Below, one piece after another: positions 22,773 to 34,654 of a stretch of DNA of 64,000 bases. Position numbers and translations under genes: made by a program. The notes beneath the pieces were generated by a model. That model made no database searches. It worked only from the letters and a program-made list of their open reading frames with translations, and was not told where the DNA came from. The stretch is from Omphiscola glabra (Eukaryota > Mollusca > Gastropoda > Lymnaeidae): contig OZ024794.1 of NCBI GenBank assembly GCA_964017045.1, positions 53,536,608 through 53,600,607 on the forward strand. The letters run 5' to 3'. Within the stretch, counting starts at the first letter, position 1. Each line of letters starts with the position of its first letter.

Positions 22773-24722
22773 CAAGATATGTTGACGCTGGAAATATAAT
22801 GACGGTACAGTAAAACGTTCTATTTATAGCGTCATGTCAAGATATGTTGAAGCTGGAAATATAAGGACGGGACAGTAAAACGTTCTATGTATATCGTCAT
22901 GTCAAGATATGTTGAAGCTGGAAATATAAGGACGGTACAGTCAAACGTTCTATGTATATCGTCATGTCAAGATATGTTGAAGCTGGAAATATAAGGACGG
23001 GACAGTAAAACGTTCTATGTATATCGTCATGTCAAGATATGTTGAAGCTGGAAATATAAGGACGGGACAGTAAAACGTTCTATTTATATCGTCATGTCAA
23101 GATATGTTGAAGCTGGAAATATAAGGACGGGACAGTAAAACGTTCTATTTATATCGTCATGTCAAGATATGTTGAAGCTGGAAATATAAGGACGGGACAG
23201 TAAAACGTTCTATTTATATCGTCATGTCAAGATATGTTGACGCTGGAAATATAAGGACGGGACAGTCAAACGTTCTATGTATATCGTCATGTCAAGATAT
23301 GTTGAAGCTGGAAATATAAGGACGGGACAGTCAAACGTTCTATGTATATCGTCATGTCAAGATATGTTGACGCTGGAAATATAAGGACGGGACAGTCAAA
23401 CGTTCTATGTATATCGTCATGTCAAGATATGTTGACGCTGTAAATATAAGGACGGGACAGTCAAACGTTCTATTTATATCGTCATTTCAAGATATGTTGA
23501 AGCTGGAAATATAAGGACGGGACAGTAAAACGTTCTATTTATATCGTCATGTCAAGATATGTTGAAGCTGGAAATATAAGGACGGGACAGTCAAACGTTC
23601 TATGTATATCGTCATGTCAAGATATGTTGACGCTGGAAATATAAGGACGGCACAGTCAAACGTTCTATGTATATCGTCATGTCAAGATATGTTGACGCTG
23701 GAAATATAAGGACGGGACAGTCAAACGTTTTATGTATATCGTCATGTCAAGATATGTTGACGCTGGAAATATAAGGACGGGACAGTCAAACGTTCTATGT
23801 ATATCGTCATTTCAAGATATGTTGAAGCTGGAAAAATAAGGACGGGACAGTAAAACGTTCTATTTATATCGTCATGTCAAGATATGTTGAAGCTGGAAAT
23901 ATAAGGACGGGACAGTAAAACGTTCTATTTATATCGTCATGTCAAGATATGTTGAAGCTGGAAATATAAGGACGGGACAGTCAAACGTTCTATGTATATC
24001 GTCATGTCAAGATATGTTGACGCTGGAAATATAAGGACGGCACAGTCAAACGTTCTATGTATATCGTCATGTCAAGATATGTTGACGCTGGAAATATAAG
24101 GACGGGACAGTCAAACGTTTTATGTATATCGTCATGTCAAGATATGTTGACGCTGGAAATATAAGGACGGGACAGTCAAACGTTCTATGTATATCGTCAT
24201 TTCAAGATATGTTGAAGCTGGAAATATAAGGACGGGACAGTAAAACTTTCTATTTATATCGTCATGTCAAGATATGTTGACGCTGGAAATATAAGGACGG
24301 GACAGTAAAACGTTCTATTTATATCGTCATGTCAAGATATGTTGAAGCTGGAAATATAAGGACGGGACAGTAAAACGTTCTATTTATATCGTCATGTCAA
24401 GATATGTTGAAGCTGGAAATATAAGGACGGGACAGTAAAACGTTCTATTTATATCGTCATGTCAAGATATGTTGAAGCTGGAAATATAAGGACGGGACAG
24501 TAAAACGTTCTATTTATATCGTCATGTCAAGATATGTTGAAGCTGGAAATATAAGGACGGGACAGTAAAACGTTCTATTTATATCGTCATGTCAAGATAT
24601 GTTGAAGCTGGAAATATAAGGACGGGACAGTAAAACGTTCTATTTATATCGTCATGTCAAGATATGTTGAAGCTGTAAATATAAGGACGGGACAGTAAAA
24701 CGTTCTATTTATATCGTCATGT
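22773..24722. repeat. 65-bp satellite, 30 copies, with higher-order structure
   Basis: The unit begins CAAGATATGTTGAAGCTGGA and ends TATATCGTCATGT. The span divides exactly into 30 units with no frameshifting indels. Variant sites are AGCTGG/CGCTGG, GTAAAACG/GTCAAACG, TATTTAT/TATGTAT and GTCATGTC/GTCATTTC. Marker variants recur 390 bp (6 units) apart: CACAGTCAAA at 23651 and 24041, CGTTTTATG near 23726 and 24116, GTCATTTC at 23806 and 24196. This shows a duplicated six-unit block. The unit is related to the inverted-repeat arm at 6200. Confidence 0.97.
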
Positions 24723-24787
24723 CTTGATAATTCAATCTTCCACATACCTTTAACGCATTCCATGATTAATTAACATAATGCTTGTAA

Positions 24788-25094
24788 CGGTAGAATATAA
24801 TTGTAGAATATAATGGTAGAATATAATGGTAGAATATAATGGTAGAATATAGTGGTAGAATATAAAGGCAGAATATAAAGGCAGAATAATAATGGTAGAA
24901 TATAATGGTAGAATAAAATGGTAGAATATAATTTTAGAATATAATGGTAGAATATCATGGTAGAATATAATGGTACAATATAATGGTAGAATATAATGGT
25001 AGAATATAATGGTAGAATATAATGGTAGAATATAATGGTAGAATATAATGGTAGAATATAATGGTAGAATATAATTGTAGAATATAATGGTAGA
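24788..25094. repeat. 13-bp minisatellite, about 23 copies
   Basis: Unit AGAATATAATGGT with point variants and a few 1-2-bp indels. Frames that read through it are repeat artefacts. Confidence 0.95.
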
Positions 25095-25422
25095 CGTATT
25101 ACTTGAAGAGTTCACTCAAACCACCCTTACACGCCACATAACCACCCCTACACGCCCCCCCTACCCACCACAGACACAAAATGAAAATCAGCTGGTTTTT
25201 CTGCAATATATTTTTTTATTGACATAGAGAAATGAGATCATCTTTTTTTTTAAAACTGTATTTTAAAATGTTGTCGAAGCCATTGTCTGCACCCACTGTC
25301 AGATGTCATTCATAGGGGAGACGGGAAGCCGACTCTCTGACAGGTGTTCTGAACACCTTTCGTAATGTATTACTTAAGATAATAAGTGTCCCGTCTCTAA
25401 ACACTCAATAGAAGCGACCACA
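25095..25422. other. Unique sequence between two arrays
   Basis: Nothing recognised. Confidence 0.4.
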
Positions 25423-25796
25423 ATATACACTATGAAACCCATGTACACCATGAAACCATGAAACCATGTGCTTCATATACACCATGAAACCATGTACACC
25501 TTGAAACCCTTGTACACCATGAACCCATGTACACCATGAAACCCATATACACCATGAAACCCATGTACCCAATGTACACTATGAAACCCATGTACACCAT
25601 GAAACCCATATACACCATGAAACCATGTACACTATGAAACCCATGTACACCATGAAACCTATGTACCCCATGAAACCCATATACACCATGAAACCCATGT
25701 ACCCAATGTACACTTGAAACCCATGTACACTATGAAACCCATGTACCCAATGTACACTATGAAACCCATGCACACCATGAAACCCATGTACCCCAA
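25423..25796. repeat. 18-bp minisatellite with 9-bp half-unit variants
   Basis: Unit ACACCATGAAACCCATGT, interrupted by insertions such as ACCCAATGT. The minus-strand reading yields repetitive Met/Val/Tyr/Gly peptides that are artefacts. Confidence 0.9.
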
Positions 25797-25901
25797 ACAG
25801 CCACGGTGATTAGTTTCTATATTTTTTTTAAACATAACATTTTTGCATGCCTTCCACAAAATGACATTACAACTAGAAGGAAGGGTCCCGTTTGTTTAGA
25901 G

Positions 25902-26098
25902 CAGTGGTTCTCAACCTGTGAGTCGCGACCCCTTTGGGGTTCGAACGACCCTTTCACAGGGATCGCCTAAGACCATCGGAAAACACATGTACTGTTCAGT
26001 TATGAAGTAGCAAAGAAAATAATTTTGTCGTTGGTGGTCGCCACAAAAGGAGGAACTGTATTAAACGGTCGCGGCATTAGGAAGGTTGAGAACCAGTG
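25902..26098 (+). mobile_element. SPIN-type hAT MITE, copy 2
   Basis: Starts CAGTGGTTCTCAACCTGTGA, continues GTCGCGACCCCTTTGGGG and GACCCTTTCACAGGG, contains TTATGAAGTAGCAA, and ends GGTTGAGAACCAGTG. It is flanked on both sides by gtttagag, a perfect 8-bp target duplication of hAT type. This is the closest to a full-length, low-divergence copy in the window. Confidence 0.95.
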
Positions 26099-27295
26099 GT
26101 TTAGAGCCACGAACACTCCCATTACAGAATTATGACACCGAAACTCTACACAAAAATAAAATTATCAAGCACTTATTAATCAAGTGGAATGCTTTCTATC
26201 TTTCTACTTTTCAACAATTAATGATTTTTTTTCTATTTCATGAAGTAGAAATGTATTTATTTTTACCCTGACCTAAAATAAAAAATATCATTGTTCAAAA
26301 GACTATTTAGTTAATAAATCGAGCTTTGTGTTAAAGACGACGAGCAAGACAACAGAAGATATCAGGAAGGCAAGGAAGGTAGACGCAGACAGCTGGGACG
26401 ATTCAACTCAGACATGGCAGGCAAGGGGAGTTTTTTCCCCAGACATTACCCAGATCAACAAAGTGGTAAGCACTGGTCTCAGTGACGCCAGGCCGTGATC
26501 GAACAGTGACCTGCATTTCTTTTGGTCGGCTCTTTGATTGATGCCTTCGTGTCTTTAAATAGCTGTCATAGATTTAATGCTTATACTTTATGCATTCGAT
26601 CTAGATTAACTAGTTGGTATGAGAGTTGACTTTGCTTAAATATATATAAATATGTTTAAACTGGTTCTAATAAGCATTAAACACGACAATGATGAGTTCA
26701 AATTATTTAACTTCTTTCTATGACCTCCCTTTCCATTCTTTTTTTTTTACCACCCACCCCAAATAGGCGGCACATGCCATAATGTAAGCATGTAACAGAG
26801 GTGTAACCTCCGTGACACACATTCACATTACCTGGAAAAAAGATAAGGTTAAATATCTCGAGCCAGTTGAATACCATCTACACTTTCACGTCAATTCAAA
26901 ACGACGTCACCGATAGACAGGAAAATGAGATATTAAGTTAAGTTCTAATGGGCAACTAATGTAAGAAGTGTGTTCAATGATCAGGAACTTCCTTAGATTA
27001 TCATTTCGCTATAAGTATAAATTTAAACCAAAACAACAACAACAACAACAAAAACCCAACTAAAAACAAATTATCTTTTATTTATTTTTTTTGCAGTTAT
27101 GTAATTTGTATTTGATTGATCATTTATTAAGAAGCGGTTGTGTAGATGGTTCAACTTCTGGCGAAAACACATTTCATATTTTTTTCATTTTTTTCCCTTA
27201 AAAGGGGCATTTCATATTTTTACTACATATCCAGTGCGTCACAAATACAAACCACATAACATCATCTACACAATTGAAAAACAGGAAAAACAGAA
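26099..27295. other. Unique sequence, no gene seen
   Basis: Contains an (AAC)n microsatellite near 27031-27050. No splice-flanked exon recognised. Confidence 0.4.
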
Positions 27296-27461
27296 TGGGG
27301 TGGGTGTGGGGCTGAAAAAATCCATATAATGTGTTGTCATCGGCAAAGAGTTTATGTGCAAAGTTTCAGTTCGACAGTATGGCGGTAAGTGGGTCAATAA
27401 GCCGTCCGAAGATTTTGCCATAAACACACCATCAAAAGCGAAGTTAATATAAAGGATTTTT
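27296..27461 (+). mobile_element. Interspersed repeat 'Y', copy 2
   Basis: Partner of 14375-14547 (same strand). Alignable over the whole length, with scattered differences and an interior indel. Confidence 0.7.
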
Positions 27462-27535
27462 AAAAGTGAAGAAATATTATTTCAACTGTAAAATGAAGAA
27501 AGCAAAAAGCAAAACAAATATCGTTGATGGGTTAT

Positions 27536-27778
27536 TGTTCTCTTAATGATCTTGCTAAGTATTTTGATGGGTTCTCATTCGGGTAGGATCTTGCCAAGTA
27601 TTTTGATGGGTTCTCATTCGGGTAGGATCTTGCCAAGTATGTTGAGGTGTTCTCATTGCTTAGGATCTTGCCAAGTATGTTGAGTGGTTCTCATCCTGTT
27701 AGGATCTTGCCACGTATTTTGGGTGGTTCTCATTCTCTTAGGATCTAGCCAAGTATGTTAAGGGGTTCTCATTCTGTT
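27536..27778. repeat. 39-bp minisatellite, about 6 copies
   Basis: Unit TTGATGGGTTCTCATTCGGG + TAGGATCTTGCCAAGTATT. The two central copies are nearly identical and the edges diverged. Confidence 0.92.
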
Positions 27779-27980
27779 TTCAAACTGTTTCAGTAATTTT
27801 AAAAACAATTTTTTTTTTTAGAATTGTTAGATTTATCGTAAGGATACCATCACATACCATCACTAAACTGTTTCCATCGTATCGACGAAAAAAAAATAAC
27901 AATTTTATTTTATACAGAAAACACAACTAAATTGAAAAGACTTTAAAAAAAAAGACAACTGATTTAAATCCCAAGTTCAC

Positions 27981-28437
27981 TTGATTGATTGATTGATTGG
28001 ATACTTCTATAGCGCTGGTATCCATGCTACTTTAGCATGCTCACTGCGCTCAGGTGTCATCAAATCTATTAAACAAATAAGTCTTTAAATGTTTCCTAAA
28101 TAATTTTCTGTCCTTGTCAGTACTCCTCAAAGATGGAGGTAAAATATTCCATAACTTTGGCGCTACCGCTTCAAAAGAGCGCACTCCGTACGACTTTTTT
28201 CTGTGTTCATCCACACTGGGAATTTTCAATAAGGACTGAGTTGAGGACCACAGGTTCTTTAAGGTTACATGTTTATAAAGCAGTTCTTTCAGATATTCTG
28301 GTGCAGAGCCTTCCAAGCAGCTATACGCCAAGGACAGAATCTTGTGGTCTATGCGCTTACTAATAGGAACCCAATGGAGATCTCGTAGAACTGGGGTAAT
28401 GTGGTCTGATCTCTTTTTCCGCGACACAATGCGTGCT
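27981..28437 (-). mobile_element. CR1/L2-like LINE, 5'-truncated copy 1
   Basis: The minus strand encodes about 125 residues (28050-28427), the C-terminal end of a CR1/L2-type non-LTR retrotransposon polyprotein. Landmarks are LHWVPISKRIDHKIL, PEYLKELL, YGVRSF.AVAPKLWN.LP and FRKHLKTYLF, ending at a stop. The 3'UTR has GCGCAGTGAGCATGCTAAAG, a hairpin (ATGCTA..TAGCAT), GATACCAGCGCTATAGAAGT and a (CAAT)n tail. Reverse transcriptase and endonuclease regions are missing. A second copy is at 62341-62753. Confidence 0.92.
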
Positions 28438-28872
28438 TTTAATTAAAGTCGTTAAAACATCGACATATCATTTTAAATATTATGAAAAATTCAAATGAAC
28501 ACAACTTAAAAGTGAAAGACTGGATCAAATATTTCGAACAGTTTTTGTTTTTGTATTCTAAAAACATTTTCTTTATTGCCTTTGATGGCTAAATAGCTGT
28601 AGGCGTTTATCAAAATATCAAGTTATTTCCCTTTACAATAGGAGCAACTGTGAATAACTCTCTTTGTTAACACAAGAGATGATGGGTCGTGTTTTTGTAT
28701 CTTTTTTGTTTGTTCTAAATTATCACAATCTATGATTCCTAAATCATATCAGCCAACAAGACATAATGAACACATTAAATTCTATATTTTTCTTTTAAAC
28801 ACCTGTCTGTCTTAATTTACAAATCCTAAGCGATGTGTCTCTATTAGCTAATACAGTTTCTCTCGTTTTTAT
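28438..28872. other. Unique sequence, nothing recognised
   Basis: A+T-rich. No gene or repeat supported. Confidence 0.4.
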
Positions 28873-29013
28873 CTTTTTTTTGAACCCCTTATTTTTACAA
28901 AAAGACTGGGTAAAAAGCCTGTCTATTAAATCTTTGAGTTCCTTTTCTCTTTTTTTTTGAACCCCTTATTTTTACAAAAAGACTGGGTAAAAAGCCTGTC
29001 TATTAAATATTTG

Positions 29014-29075
<62 letters not shown>
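28873..29075. repeat. 77-bp tandem duplication ending in a 57-bp poly(T)
   Basis: TTTTTTTGAACCCCTTATTT and the following TTACAAAAAGACTGGG..AAATNTTTGAGTT occur twice at a 77-bp spacing. The second copy runs into an uninterrupted T run (29019-29075). Assembly length of that run is doubtful. Confidence 0.9.
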
Positions 29076-29076
<1 letters not shown>

Positions 29077-29096
29077 TTATCGCCTTCCATCTATAT

Positions 29097-29292
29097 CAGT
29101 GGCTCTCAACATTTCTAAAATTTGCGACCCTTTAATACAATTCCTCTAGTTGTGGCGACACCCCCGCGAAATTATTTTCGTTGCTACTTCTTAACTGTAA
29201 AGTACATGTGTTTTCCGATGATCTTAGGTGACCCCTGGGAAAGGTTAGTTCGATCCTCAAAGGGGTCGCGACCCACAGGTTGAGAACCGCTG
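29097..29292 (-). mobile_element. SPIN-type hAT MITE, copy 3
   Basis: Ends CAGTGGCTCTCAAC / GGTTGAGAACCGCTG with AAATTATTTTCGTTGCTACT, TTTTCCGATGATCTTAGGTG and AAAGGGGTCGCGACCC inside. Flanks atctatat / ttgtatat match at 6 of 8. Confidence 0.92.
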
Positions 29293-29760
29293 TTGTATAT
29301 GGTGATTTAGTTGGTCGTGTTGGCGAACCTGAACACTCTTTGGACTAATGCAAAAATGTCTACATATTATATGTTCCCCCAAATGCACAAGACGTCCATG
29401 CGGGCCATTATGCAATCTTCGCCATGTTCCCACTCTCTCTTCCTCCCTCTCTTCTTCTGTCTCCCTCTCCCTCTCATCCCTCCACCATTCATCTCTCTAT
29501 CTCCACCTACACCTACCCCCCACTAATCCAACTCGTTTTCCTTCTCTGTTCATACATCTCCCATGCCCTTTCCACTTTCCTTTCCTTCTTTCTTTCCTTT
29601 CTGTCTCTTCTCTAACTCGCTCCTATCTCTCCCCATCTGGCTCACTCACTGCGCCCCCTCTCACTCATCCTTTCTCTCTCCACACCACCCTATCTCTCAG
29701 TGAATGTCATCTGGTCTTGATTTGTCCTATTACAATGAACCTATCTTTAATATGTTACGC
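29293..29760. other. CT-rich low-complexity tract
   Basis: 29425-29700 is strongly pyrimidine-rich (CTCTC/CCTT mixtures). The serine/leucine/proline frames through it are low-complexity artefacts. Confidence 0.6.
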
Positions 29761-29875
29761 CCCGGCCACCATAAGTGAAACACACGACGTCCCGGCCACC
29801 ATTAGTGAAACACACGACGTCCCGGCCACCATTAGTGAAACACACGACGTCCCGGCCACCATTGGTGAAACACAT
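29761..29875. repeat. 30-bp minisatellite, about 4 copies
   Basis: Unit CCCGGCCACCATTAGTGAAA + CACACGACGT at 29761, 29791, 29821 and 29851. Confidence 0.95.
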
Positions 29876-30619
29876 CCACCTCACGGCCACACACGTCACA
29901 TTAACCCGTGCATCGGTCAACACCTGCCTGAGCTCTCGAAACTACATTAGGCAAATGGTGAGATTTAAAGTTCATTCTGTTACACTCAGACTGTTCCAGG
30001 TTCAGCAGAGCCACTACATCTCTGACCTCACGCTCGACAGATTCAACACTTTAGCGTGCCTCAGTCGGCCGGTTCGTTGCATTTTTTTTCCTTGTTTTTC
30101 CTCTTTAATGTTGTAATTGATGTTTATAGACAAGTATTTAGCTGAAGAAAGTAGTAGCGGTGCCTGTTTACCTGTCCAAATGATCAAGGTCAATGCAAGG
30201 GATCCAGCTCTACTTTTAGGTCTAGATATAGTCGCCATTATATTTTAATGTATGTTGAAAAGCTCTGGTAGTGAGTCGTATTTATGTAAATAACTTAAAT
30301 TTTAAAGAGAATGGTATTTATTCTTAGCATGAGCTAGATAGTTTTTTTTGTTTTTTTTTATTGTGAGATCCATTTAATTGTATTGCTAATCCCTTCAATA
30401 ATGTCGGATGAATATCTAGGACTATGGAATGTGATTATGTGTGGCAGGTGAAGACGTCATAGAAGAAGCCCACGCATCCACGCATCCACGCATTTACTCG
30501 AGCTAGTAAATGTAAAACATGTATCCATGGACAAGCACAATCCATAATCCATTACCTCAGGCACGTTTGGTTAGCCATTCCAGTAAGTACGTACAGTTAT
30601 GGAATCACGTGACACTTCA
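29876..30619. other. Unique sequence, nothing recognised
   Basis: Short CACGCATC repeats near 30470-30495. No gene supported. Confidence 0.4.
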
Positions 30620-30892
30620 GAAAGACTTTCAATATACAAGACTTTCAATATACAAGACTTTCAATATACAAGACTTTCAATATACAAGTCTTTCAATATA
30701 CAAGACTTTCAATATACAAGACTTTCAATATACACGACTTTCATTATATAAGACTTTTAATATAGAGGACTTTCAATACACAAGACTTTCAATATACAGA
30801 CTTTAAATATACAAGCCTTTCAATATATAAGATTTTCAATATACAAGACTTTCGATACAAAAGACTTTCAACACATAAGACTTTCTCTGCCA
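30620..30892. repeat. 16-bp minisatellite, about 17 copies
   Basis: Unit AAGACTTTCAATATAC; perfect copies at the left, decaying to the right. Confidence 0.95.
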
Positions 30893-30957
30893 CGACTTTT
30901 TCTCTGCTTCAAGCCCTTCCAATCTAACTTACTTCTTTCTGTCTATTCACCCCTTCG

Positions 30958-31408
30958 ACAGCTTCGTTCCTCCGCAGACACGCACTAAAACATATGGTAA
31001 ACGATCTTTCTCTTCCTGTGCCCCAAAACAATGGCATCCTCTCGCACTACACATCCGCAATATATCGACCATCCTGGCCTTCAAAACTGCACTCAAGACA
31101 CATCTCTGTATTCTACTATCCCGACTGATCCCCCCCCCCCCTTTTTTCTGAACGATAAACGATGCCGCTGGGTGCCGCCCATGGCTTGACATGTAAATAG
31201 TTCTGGGGTGGGCGGGGTGAATACATATTTCTTGTTATTTTTTATTTTTATACAGCAGATTATTAATTAAATAAATATGTGTACGTTTTTTAATGTCATG
31301 ATTATGTTTGCTAATATTTTTATGTGCAGCGCGGTGAGCCCAACCCTATAGGCTGGGGTACCGCGCTATAGCAGACCATTGCACTAATAATAATAATAAT
31401 AATAACAA
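30958..31408 (+). mobile_element. CR1/L2-like LINE, TAA-tailed family, 5'-truncated
   Basis: With a one-base frame slip near 30985 the + strand reads the family's C-terminal signature: TYGKRSF, CAPKQWHPLALHIRNI, FKTALKTHL. A 3'UTR follows with GCGCGGTGAGCCCAACCC, a hairpin (AGCC..GGCT), GGGGTACCGCGCTATA and a (TAA)n tail. It is paralogous to the LINEs at 27981 and 62341 but a distinct subfamily. The 3' tail at 7631 belongs with it. Confidence 0.8.
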
Positions 31409-31683
31409 TTTATGTATACAGTTATATATCATTGTTGCTACGTCTTTCTTTACTCCTGAATTTGTATAGTCTTGTCCTGCCATCAAAACATGGCATCTTA
31501 AGGTCAGGTGGTCTGAATCAGCGGGATTTTTGCAAGTTTCAACACTTACTTGATGGTTATTTTTAGTATTGAATGAATAAAGAAGATTCGAGTCTCGTCA
31601 GGTTTAAGTATAAGCAAAGATAATCATGAACAAAATATCAGAGCTCTGAAAGTGTAGCATACTTTGGCGGGTACAGTTTAAAA
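31409..31683. other. Unique sequence
   Basis: Nothing recognised. Confidence 0.4.
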
Positions 31684-31821
31684 CAGCGGTTCTCAACATG
31701 TGCGTCGACCAAGACCATAGGAAAAAAACATATTTATGAAGTAGCAACAAAAATAATTTTATGGTTCGGAGGGTCACCACAACATTTAAGTGTCACGGCA
31801 TTAGGAATTTCAGAACCACTG
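31684..31821 (+). mobile_element. SPIN-type hAT MITE, copy 4, internally deleted
   Basis: CAGCGGTTCTCAACATGTGC at the left and AGAACCACTG at the right. About 60 bp are missing after GTCGACC compared with the other copies. Flanks gtttaaaa / gtttaaag match at 7 of 8. Confidence 0.9.
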
Positions 31822-32656
31822 GTTTAAAGGCTGACAAGGTTACTTTGCAGTAATAAAAAAAAAATTCAGCAACGAAGCCACCATAGGTTTACAGAATAAT
31901 GCATAATGTAATTGAATTCTGTCAAATAAGCGGCTAAATTTAACATCTCTATAAACAGTTTCAAAGTTACCCTAACAGAAACAGGTACAAATTTCAAACT
32001 GAAAACGTACCATTACCAGGTCTTAACTATAAGTTGTGTAGACGGCGGCGTAACCTCAAAGACGGCACGGTCGTGTCGGTATGGTAAAGATTAAGCAAAA
32101 AAAAACATCGAAAGTACTGGGGGATAAATCGGTAATTTTAATGATTTCACAGTAGTCTCGTTCGGTATTTGCATTGATCGTAAGCGCGTCACGCTCAGCC
32201 GTTGAACCTCTGGTTCCCGATATCACAGCCACCATCCGACCTCCAGCACCCGACACCCCCATCCACCCCCGAAACACACACCCAAACCCTACATTTCTAA
32301 GTGTCGCCGTGTCGTCAGCAACCATCACTCACGTTTAAACACAAGGCTGAGGAAGAACTGTGCTCGTCTATTTCTGGTAATTATACCCCGAGGCTATGAT
32401 CGTTGGCTAGAAATTTCCATTTCAAAAAAAATCTGTAAGCTCGACATGCATGCATCTCCTCGTTACAATGAAACATTCAAATACAATGATATTAAATCAC
32501 ATTCATACTTCGCGTGTTGACTTGTCCATATTCATAAATATCAAACATGGCTTTATTTTATTTTTAAAAAAGAATTTTAAAAATATACGAATGAATAGTT
32601 TTTATGAAATTGGTTGTAAAAGTTGTTTCTCAAGTTCACAATTGTGTGCAGGATGG
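31822..32656. other. Unique sequence, no gene seen
   Basis: A minus-strand frame at 32056-32328 shows no recognised domain. Confidence 0.4.
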
Positions 32657-33130
32657 CATAAAATGTTCACCATTGCGTGCACGGTTACACAAACAATTCA
32701 CCTCAGTGTGCATGATTACACAAATAATTCACATCTGTGTGTGCGCACCATTACACAAACAGTTCATCTCTGTGTGCATGGTCACACAAACAGTTCACCT
32801 CTATGTGCATGGTGACACAAACAGTTCACCACTGTGAGCATGGTTTCACAAACAGTTCACCACTGTGTGCATGGTTTCACAAACAGTTCACCACTGTGTG
32901 CATGGTGACACAAACAGTTCACCACGGTGTGCATGGTGACACAAACAGTTCACCTCTGTGTGCATGGTTTCACAAACATTCACCACTGTGTGCATGATTT
33001 CACAAACAGTTCACCACTGTGTGCATGGTTTCACAAACAGTTCACCACTGTGTGCATGGTTTCACAAACAGTTCACCACTGTGTGCATGATTTCACAAAC
33101 AGTTCACCACTATGTGCATCGTTACTTAAA
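32657..33130. repeat. 31-bp minisatellite, about 15 copies
   Basis: Unit TTTCACAAACAGTTCACCAC + TGTGTGCATGG, with GGTGACAC and GGTTACAC variants. Because 31 is not a multiple of three, frames shift through it. Confidence 0.95.
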
Positions 33131-33452
33131 GAGTTTTTTAAATAATTAAGTCTTTAAGCATGTTTTTTTCTGTTTAAATGAGCAATAACTCTAATATAAA
33201 AATTATGACGGCAAACAAAATCTACTCCTGCAGATTTTCTCTATTTAAGTTCTGCATTCTACATATGAATATAAAGATCTACATAATGAAAGAAAGTTGA
33301 TAGATAAAGTCAATAACGTATAATCGGGGAATGTGACACGGACATACTTAAAATGAAATGCTTTAAAAACAACATTTTTTAATGTTGAAAAAAAAAAAAA
33401 AATTCTGTTTGAAATGAAAGCAAGTAGTGCAGCTCGGGTCGACAAGCTTCTG
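33131..33452. other. Unique sequence
   Basis: Nothing recognised apart from an A run near 33388-33402. Confidence 0.4.
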
Positions 33453-33535
33453 AAGGTAATCAAAACTATTGGGGAGTGTCTCATTGTGTCTTAACAAGTG
33501 AAGGTAATCAAAACTATTGTGGAGACACACACCAA
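33453..33535. repeat. About 48-bp tandem duplication
   Basis: GAAGGTAATCAAAACTATTG occurs twice, at about 33452 and 33500. Confidence 0.8.
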
Positions 33536-33945
33536 GACAAACAAGGCAATAAACAGCTCCGCTGGGGGTTTGTTTCAATGACAGTGATAGCTTGTCACTT
33601 CAACACGTTATAATATAATGTTTTACAAAGCTCTCAGAAAAGGTTTAAAGCTATCAACTCTAACGGACTCCAACAATGCGTCTTCAAACTACTATTAACA
33701 TCAGATTTGTCTCTTTATTATGTTTTCAAAATATCCCAATAAAGGCAATTTTTTCTTCTATTTTGAATCCTTCAAAGGAGTTCAAAAATTCAACGGATTT
33801 AACAGTTCTCACAACGTGTTACTGAATAGATAAACTCATTTATACTTTGTAGTAAACGAATCGGTGGAGCATCATTATTCCAACAGAATCAAAGGGAGAA
33901 CGAGCAGAGACCAGTGCTGGAGAGCGACTAAATAAACAGAGATTT
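33536..33945. other. Unique sequence
   Basis: Nothing recognised. Confidence 0.4.
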
Positions 33946-34216
33946 ATCATCATCATGTCCCGTAGTCCTTCGACCGTTGGGGCGCCACAGATGACATAAA
34001 AACTATCCTTCTCCACTCCTCTCGGTCTTTTGCACTACGCATAGCATCGCTTAGTTTTAATCCCGTCCATTCTTTGATGTTTTCTTCCCATCTTTTTCTT
34101 CTTCATCCTCTTCTTCTCCCCCCTCCTCTAGTAGTGCCCTGCAAGATGTCTTTGGCGAGCCCTTGTTTTCTGGTCACATGGCCACACCATTCAAGTTTGC
34201 GATTTTTTTACAGTGG
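33946..34216 (-). mobile_element. LINE 3' fragment, copy 2 of the GAT-tailed family
   Basis: Same sequence as 13797-14165 (GATGATGA tail, GGCGCCCCAACGGTCGAAGG, GGCTCGCCAAAGAC), but with several indels that break the reading frame. 5' truncated. Confidence 0.85.
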
Positions 34217-34654
34217 AAAAAAAACCGAGATTACAAAACGCAAAATAAATGAAAAACATCTGTAACAAACCAAGATGTCCGAAGACAACCAGGGAAATGA
34301 TTTATTGAGATCTAGTAGAAATAATGGCACGGTAAGAATTTACGTTAACTGTTACCTAAGACTTTCGTGGGAGAAAATCTGGAGAAATTACTAATTGTGG
34401 CAGTCCTAAATTGTAGTAGCTGTGGAATCAAAGCACTTAGATATTTTATTTTCAGTCACAAAGATGACTTCTGGTTTGCTTTGGTTTGGGGGGGTTGGGG
34501 AAGTGGAGGGTATTTTTGTTCATATAAAAGCTAATTAAATCTTCTGCAAATCTCAGTTTATGAGTTCTATGCTCTTTAGATCCTGGCAATACGAGGCTGC
34601 TGTATTTGATATCTAATGAAACAGATGTTAAGCGATAAGAATCTCAATCACAGT
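34217..34654. other. Unique sequence
   Basis: Nothing recognised. Confidence 0.4.

Noticed and set aside
22773..24722. CRISPR-like array (regular repeats)
   Set aside because: Whole 65-bp units repeat with no unique spacers; eukaryotic context.
29311..29950. 200-codon Ser/Leu/Pro-rich frame
   Set aside because: CT-rich tract plus 30-bp minisatellite; overlapping frames show the same character.
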